A stretch of DNA of 27,309 nucleotides from Didymodactylos carnosus (lineage: Eukaryota; Rotifera; Eurotatoria; Philodinida; Philodinidae): contig CAJNOQ010001949.1 of assembly GCA_905250885.1 (NCBI GenBank), positions 1 through 27,309 of the forward strand. Direction: 5' to 3'. The translations under genes and the position numbers were made by a program. Shown piece by piece: positions 22,134 to 27,309 of this stretch. Numbering within the stretch: the first letter of the stretch is position 1; each line of letters starts with the position of its first letter. Below the pieces are notes generated by a model, which saw only the letters and a list, made by a program, of their open reading frames with translations, was not told the origin of the DNA and did not search any database.

Positions 22134-23456
22134 TCATTGATTATCGATTATATTTTTGATCCATGGAAGATAGGCTGACACTCTTGTATAGACGTTTGGC
22201 GCCAAAGTACCATGAGTCTTACAATCAGCCACATAGCTGGCAACACCCGAAGCAATCCATTGACCGTTTCGTTTTGTCATGACCGGTCCGCCGGAATCAC
22301 CTAAATTGATTGATAATTAAACAAAAATTGAGAAATAGTTATTTTATAGGTATACCTTGACAAGCTGAATGACCTTCTGTAGGATTTGCAATACACATTT
22401 GTTTTGAATTATCGATTCTCCACCATCTTTCGCATTCACCTACAACTTTCATCCAAGCTTGTTTCAGTTGATGATACACTTGACCACCCAATGCTTCAGA
22501 TCCCCATCCTGCGACTAATTTTAAAGAGAGAGAAATATAGAGATGATGTTTTGAAACGTTCCTATTGTACTGATGTTTTAGTCACACTTACTTGCTACAT
22601 CCTCATTAATTTCTGGTTCCGGTCCTGGTAAACAGATTGTATTCACATATTTATTAGTTGTAACTGGTTTGGACAAACGCACTATAGCTATATCATCTGG
22701 ATGAGATACATTGTTATATCCAGAATGAACAAATATTTTTTCAACTTGCATGACTTGTCTCGTCTCTTCATGAATCATTTTATTATGAATACCAGCGGTT
22801 ATTGTGATTGATGATGGATCCCGTGTATTGACGCAATGTGCAGCTGTTAAAACATGACGAGCATCAATTAAACTTCCACCACAACTACCGGTACAAACGT
22901 AGGCTGGATTAAAATCACACGGCTTTCGTTCTTCGTATAGCACGATAAACGGCCATGAATTAGGGATAGCATGTGTTCCACCGAAAATACGTGTGTTTGG
23001 CAATGGACTTATTTCTGATCGTCCACATGTAGTACTATCAATGGGTCGTGGAGCTGCTGTGGTCGTTGTTGTTTGCTCAAATGAATCTGTTGGACAACAA
23101 TAACGAGCTTCAAAATCAATCATTGGTGTTGTGCTTGAAAATTCTGTTATTGCTCCATTTTGATCGGCTTGAAGAGATAGTTGAACATCTCCACTGAAAG
23201 TATTCGTTGCTCTACCCTGAATTATAGACGGTGCCAAACACATTTGATTTGGATACATTTGTTTAATTATTGCTATTACTTCCCGATCACCTGAAGTACT
23301 GCTAGGATGTCCTACATTGAACCACGTTGTCCATGCCTTTCCATTTGTACAACTACTTTCGGTTAAACCTGATGGATAAATGAAAGTATTTGCACTAGAT
23401 CCAATGATATATACAGTAAAAATGTATGTTACGATGGAGAACAACATGTTTGACAA
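22134..23456 (-). CDS. Secreted S1-family (chymotrypsin-fold) serine protease with N-terminal WxxW-type domain, 396 aa
   Basis: Exons 22592-23456, 22356-22514 and 22301-side exon 22134-22300; introns are 77 and 55 bp, in frame. A signal peptide covers residues 1 to about 22. Residues 36-121 resemble the WxxW (mucin/CILP) module: C-x5-WTTWFNVGHPS, GDREVIAII, C at 73, and RYCCP. A Thr-rich linker follows. The protease domain starts after R156|IFGG (zymogen activation). The triad is His207 (LTAAHC), Asp255 (DDIAIV) and Ser344 (CQGDSGGP). Cysteines for the C1-122, 42-58, 168-182 and 191-220 bonds are present; the 136-201 pair is absent. In chymotrypsin numbering the pocket has Ser189, Val216 and Asn226 in place of Asp189, Gly216 and Gly226 of trypsin, so it should prefer small or hydrophobic residues. 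It is probably a digestive or extracellular enzyme. Confidence 0.93.
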
Positions 23457-23486
23457 AAGATGATGTTGCGTTTTTCAGAAATGAAG

Positions 23487-23496
23487 CTTTTATATA
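23487..23496 (-). promoter_or_regulatory. TATA box of the protease gene
   Basis: TATATAAAAG on the minus strand, 31-40 bp upstream of the ATG. With normal spacing it would give a 5' UTR of only about ten bases. Confidence 0.5.
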
Positions 23497-23934
23497 TTTT
23501 TAAAAAATACTTGTCTGAGTCCTGTTAATCTTTTTATATTTAAAATATAATTGAGAAAAAATCTTTCTTATCACTTGTTTGGAATGTTTTTCAGTAATAT
23601 CAAGGCCATCCGTTTATTATGAATGAAAAATACATTCTAAGAAAAGCAAATAAATTTCACCAATTCTGTGATTTCTTTTTTAAATGAATTACATGTACTT
23701 CCAGTATGTTATATAGAGGAGTAACTACCTTCTGTGTACGTGTTAGTTCATTCACAAGAATATCCATATAAAAGATGAGCATTTAACTAAAGTATACATA
23801 TAATATAGCATTTTAGAATGATTCTCCACGAGTATCCGACTATTTGTTGATGCTTACATTATCATACTTCTAAAAATAAATATTAACACAGACAGGTCCT
23901 GCGGAAGGTTAAAAATCGTCATTTCCTATACTAA

Positions 23935-24181
23935 TATTCATTTCAAAAAGCTGTGTACTCACTCTTTTTTTAATTAACTTTTTAACAAAAATCAATTCAG
24001 ATCTCCAGTTTTTTCCGTTCGACAGAGGCAATCGGGACAGATATCTTTATCAAAAAAAGATTTAAATTCTTTTCTCTAAGTCAGTTTTTCTCTTGATCTC
24101 CTTTATTGAATGAGATCTGGATCGATTTTTGTTAAAAAGTTAATTGAGAAATGGACGAGTGTACAATTTTTTGAAATAGAT
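23935..24181. repeat. Imperfect inverted repeat (fold-back or MITE-like), arms about 70 bp
   Basis: The left arm 23935-24006 and the right arm 24112-24181 are reverse complements. The core AATTAACTTTTTAACAAAAA is identical in both, and about 34 of 36 bases match around it; outer parts such as ATTTCAAAAA also match. The spacer is about 105 bp. No transposase or clear target duplication was identified. Confidence 0.75.
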
Positions 24182-24553
24182 AATAATTTAGAGTCAGCAT
24201 TTCCATCGGTAATATTGCGAATGACATCTACAGGGAAGATTTTTGTTAAGAAAAAGCTTTTTCGTTCTTCTTTTTGAATCAAATTTCACTCGTTAACAAG
24301 ATATTAATCTTTACTAATCAAAAGCTTCATAGAAATGAATGTTGGTCATTCGTTGGACAAAAATTCTGTGATATTAATTAATTTCGAATTAATTACGCGC
24401 CTATGAGGTAAACTATGTTGTCAAACTATGATCAATATTTAACTTATAAATTGTAATTATGGACTTTTCATTATTTCCTGCCATTAATAAAAAAACATCG
24501 ATGTATTGACCACTATCACAAGTTCTCCATCACATCGCCAGTCAAATATCCTC

Positions 24554-27309
24554 ATGGAACAACGTTATTTGGATTTTCTAGCTTCATTAAGTATCGTTAA
24601 AGATGAAAAATTACGTGAGAAGTGTTATCAGGCATGGATTCATTTATACAAGTATTATGATCATTCAGCTATTAATGAATTAAACTTACGAAATAAAGTT
24701 CAACATTTATCAGAATTGTTATATAAATTAGATCAAGATCAATCGAGTCTGAAATCTAATTTAATTCATAGAGTTCGATACTTAATGAAATTAGGCAAGA
24801 AAACATTCTATGAACTCTATGAGAAATGGCATAATAAACTATGCCTTAATCAACAACTAGATAAAGAAATTTCATATTTAAAACAAAAACGAATGATTTT
24901 AATTAATTTAATTCATTCGTTGATGAATCAAGACGGTAAAAACATGGATAGATAAGTAATTTGAGTAGTTTTGCTCTTCATACCTAGGATTAATAAAACG
25001 AACATCTCGATCAAAGACATCACTAGTTGAATTACAAAGAATTATATTAAATTTACAAAATGAAATACGAATGATAGAATCAAAACGTAAGTTTATGACA
25101 AACAATTATTTCTGAATATTGCATTGGTTCAATATTCAAATTGTTATTATCTAACTCTAACGAAATATTCTTCTGTTTTTGTTTAAGCATGTTATATTAA
25201 GAATGTTAATATTGAAAAAAAGTTCAATTTATATTTTTGTCGTTTAGATACAACATATGAAAAAGAACTGACTATTCAAAATATGAAATATTTTCGTTTA
25301 ACTATACAATTAAATTCGTTAAATGAAAATATTCAATATTATAAAGTCGAATTTAATGATTATATGCAACAATTTTACTATGATTTAAATTGTATTCATC
25401 GCAAAACACAAGAAATGATAAAAATTAAAGAATTAAGCCATAATTTAGAAATAAATCAACAACAACAACTCATTGTTGATTTAAAATCAATTGTCAATGA
25501 AATCGCAGTAGAAGCAAAATTACAAGTTGATTTAAAATGTGCAAATAAACTGATGGATAATAATATTACATCGAATCAATCAACAATTGAAAATAATCAA
25601 ATTAAAAAAATAGAAATGGCAAATAAATTAACAGAATTAGATAAAAATATTGAGATACATCTAAAAATAATTGAACATGAAAAATATATGAAACAACAAA
25701 TTAAACAAGATAAATTTAATATTTTAAATGACATAAAACGAAACCAACATCATGTCGTTGTTCAAAAACAGCAAAAATGGATATTACAGGTTTAACTAAC
25801 ATTTTCCAGTCAGAGATAAAGAATAAAACTTTATACTTTTTCTTTTTTCTTTATATAGAATCGTGTTATAATGTTACAAAGTGAAATTGTTCAATCAAAT
25901 AATAATAATACCAACAATGTAGAATCATCTTTACAAACGGATAAATTAAAATTAATTAAATCAAAACAAAAATTCGATAAACAAGTTCAACATGAATTTC
26001 GGCAACATTTAGCGAAAAAAGATCTTGTTGAAAAAATAGAAGAAATGAAAATTGATGTTGAACATAATAAAAATTTAGTCAAACATCAACGTGCGAAAGT
26101 AAACAAGAAAAGTTTATTCTCTAACAGTGTAAAGAACTCTTAAATGAAAAATATTTACTACTGTGAACGATTTTTAAAGTGATTCCTAAATATAAAAATG
26201 ATTTAGGAACTCTGTTTATAAAAATCCTGTGAATGTTCAGTCAAACTAACAGAGTATGTGATAATCATTCTCAAAAAAACTCTTTTCCATTCTTTCCAAT
26301 ACTTAAAAATGTTTAGAAATTCTCATAAATCCTTCGAGATTTCATCTGACGACATTCTCCTAAATTCTTCTCAATTAAACGTTAAAACTTAACTCAAAAA
26401 TCTAAAAAGATTCTTAACAACTTAGTTTATCAGAACTTCTAAATCGTTTTGAGTATTTGAAAGAATGGAAAAGAATTTTCGAGAATGATTACCACACTAC
26501 TGTTAGTTTATCTGAACGTTCAAGGAATTTGAGGATTTCTAAATTATTTTTATGTTTAGAATTCGTTTCAAATACCTTTTAGAAAATATTTCAAGAATTG
26601 ATGATGTGAAATAGATAAATTCTTCTCTTTTTAGATCGTTGGTTATGAACGTTTACACGACAAATGGATATTGACATTTGATAATAGTCGTGAACATTTA
26701 CTGAAAATATTTGATCGCTTTTCATCCATTGAAAATTTGACACAGCAAACAATTTTATTATTTGAAGATTTAAAAAAACAACATAAAACAATTCGATCAA
26801 AAATTATATTTGAATACAATGAGATATACATAACAAACGAGAAGAAAAATAAATTATTTGATCAAAACGATTTAAATGTGATAAATACTGATGAGTCCAA
26901 ACATTTAATTATGTTAAAAATAAAACAAATGGAGAAATATTTACGATCAACATCCGAAAATTTACAACATCATACACAGAAATTGAAATTTATTCAAGAA
27001 AATATGATTATCATTCGACATCAAATACCAAATATAAATGCAAACATATTTGAATTGAAAAGAAAAAATAATCAAATTGATCAAAAATTATTGAGATTTC
27101 AAGCATTAATTTCAAAATCAGAATATGCATATAAAATGTTACAACAAACGAATATTAATGAATCGATCTTTATTCATCAGAAAATTCTCCAACGTGATAT
27201 ATTAACACGAAAACTACTCTTTGCAATAAAATTAATAATATTAGTCAAAGGAAAATGTTCATATTTTACACATTTGTTTACAATGGGAACTAAATATTTG
27301 AGTAATATT
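24554..27309 (+). CDS. Long coiled-coil protein of unknown family (partial, runs off right edge)
   Basis: Exons 24554-24935, 24988-25086, 25248-25789, 25859-26098 and 26635-27309 join in frame (1938 nt, 646 codons), and the last is open to the window edge. Composition is dominated by Lys, Glu, Gln, Asn, Ile and Leu in heptad-like runs, for example LDKEISYLKQKRMILINLI, KTSLVELQRIILNLQNEI and LKRKNNQIDQKLLRFQALI. There is no signal peptide, no membrane segment and no globular domain. The motif SSLQTD interrupts the coil. The architecture resembles axonemal or centrosomal CCDC proteins, but I cannot assign an ortholog. The start is the first in-frame ATG of an open stretch that begins at 24491; an upstream exon is possible. 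Transcription is divergent from the protease gene. Confidence 0.8.
26099..26634 (+). other. Intron of the coiled-coil gene occupied by a fold-back element
   Basis: Phase-0 intron from AAA|GTAAAC to TTTTTAG. About 410 of its 536 bp form an inverted repeat; without it the intron would be near 120 bp. Confidence 0.75.
26165..26577. repeat. Large imperfect inverted repeat (fold-back/MITE-like element)
   Basis: The left arm 26165-26328 and the right arm 26425-26577 are reverse complements over about 150-160 bp, with a spacer of about 96 bp. Matching blocks include AAACTAACAG, TAATCATTCTC, CTTTTCCATTCTTTC and AATACT; identity is well above half but not perfect. The outermost left part contains its own hairpin, TTCCTAAAT/ATTTAGGAA. 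No coding capacity. Confidence 0.8.

Larger units (their letters stand above)
23457..24553. other. Divergent spacer between the protease and coiled-coil genes
   Basis: It contains the protease TATA box and a 247-bp fold-back repeat. No ORF with a recognisable product was seen. The 5' UTR and promoter of the coiled-coil gene must lie in its right part. Confidence 0.6.

Noticed and set aside
24506-24553. Start of the coiled-coil gene at 24506
   Set aside because: That codon is TTG, not ATG; the first in-frame ATG is at 24554.

Overview
The window is eukaryotic nuclear DNA from a small invertebrate. It is AT-rich, its genes are broken by many short GT-AG introns (often 52-65 bp), and its proteins are recognisable animal families. 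Compact introns, homopolymer-rich disordered proteins and the gene style fit a protostome such as a bdelloid rotifer. That taxon is an inference; no marker in the window proves it.

Layout, left to right. (1) Minus strand, 1-5297: the first 17 coding exons (1111 codons, true start included) of the giant HECT ubiquitin ligase HUWE1; the rest lies beyond the left edge. (2) A 1.7-kb divergent spacer. (3) Plus strand, 7028-12375: a thymine-DNA glycosylase (TDG) with an intact catalytic core inside a protein about three times the usual length. Its 5' half is a run of nine exons that are all bounded by phase-2 introns, and four of them carry a repeated basic/hydrophobic motif. (4) Plus strand, 13304-20128: a ZNF106-like locus, modelled here as two adjacent reading units. 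The first (13304-15786) is disordered and of uncertain identity. The second (16184-20128) has a ZNF106-type C-terminus of seven WD40-like blades followed by two C2H2-like fingers. One of its introns holds a 5'-truncated LINE copy with poly-A tail and a 12-bp target-site duplication. (5) A 2-kb gene-free stretch with a possible Tc1/mariner end and a tRNA-like fold. (6) Minus strand, 22134-23456: a secreted chymotrypsin-fold protease with an N-terminal WxxW-type domain and an elastase-like pocket. (7) A 1.1-kb spacer with a fold-back repeat. (8) Plus strand, 24554 to the right edge: a long coiled-coil protein of unknown family, partial, with a second large fold-back element filling one intron.

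The genes are not an operon or a pathway. HUWE1, TDG and ZNF106 are ordinary nuclear or cytoplasmic housekeeping or regulatory genes that happen to be neighbours; the protease is unrelated. The most unusual parts are the modular 5' half and very long low-complexity tail of the TDG gene, the WxxW-protease fusion, the dated LINE insertion, and the two fold-back repeats. No CRISPR array, rRNA, canonical tRNA or prokaryotic operon structure was seen.
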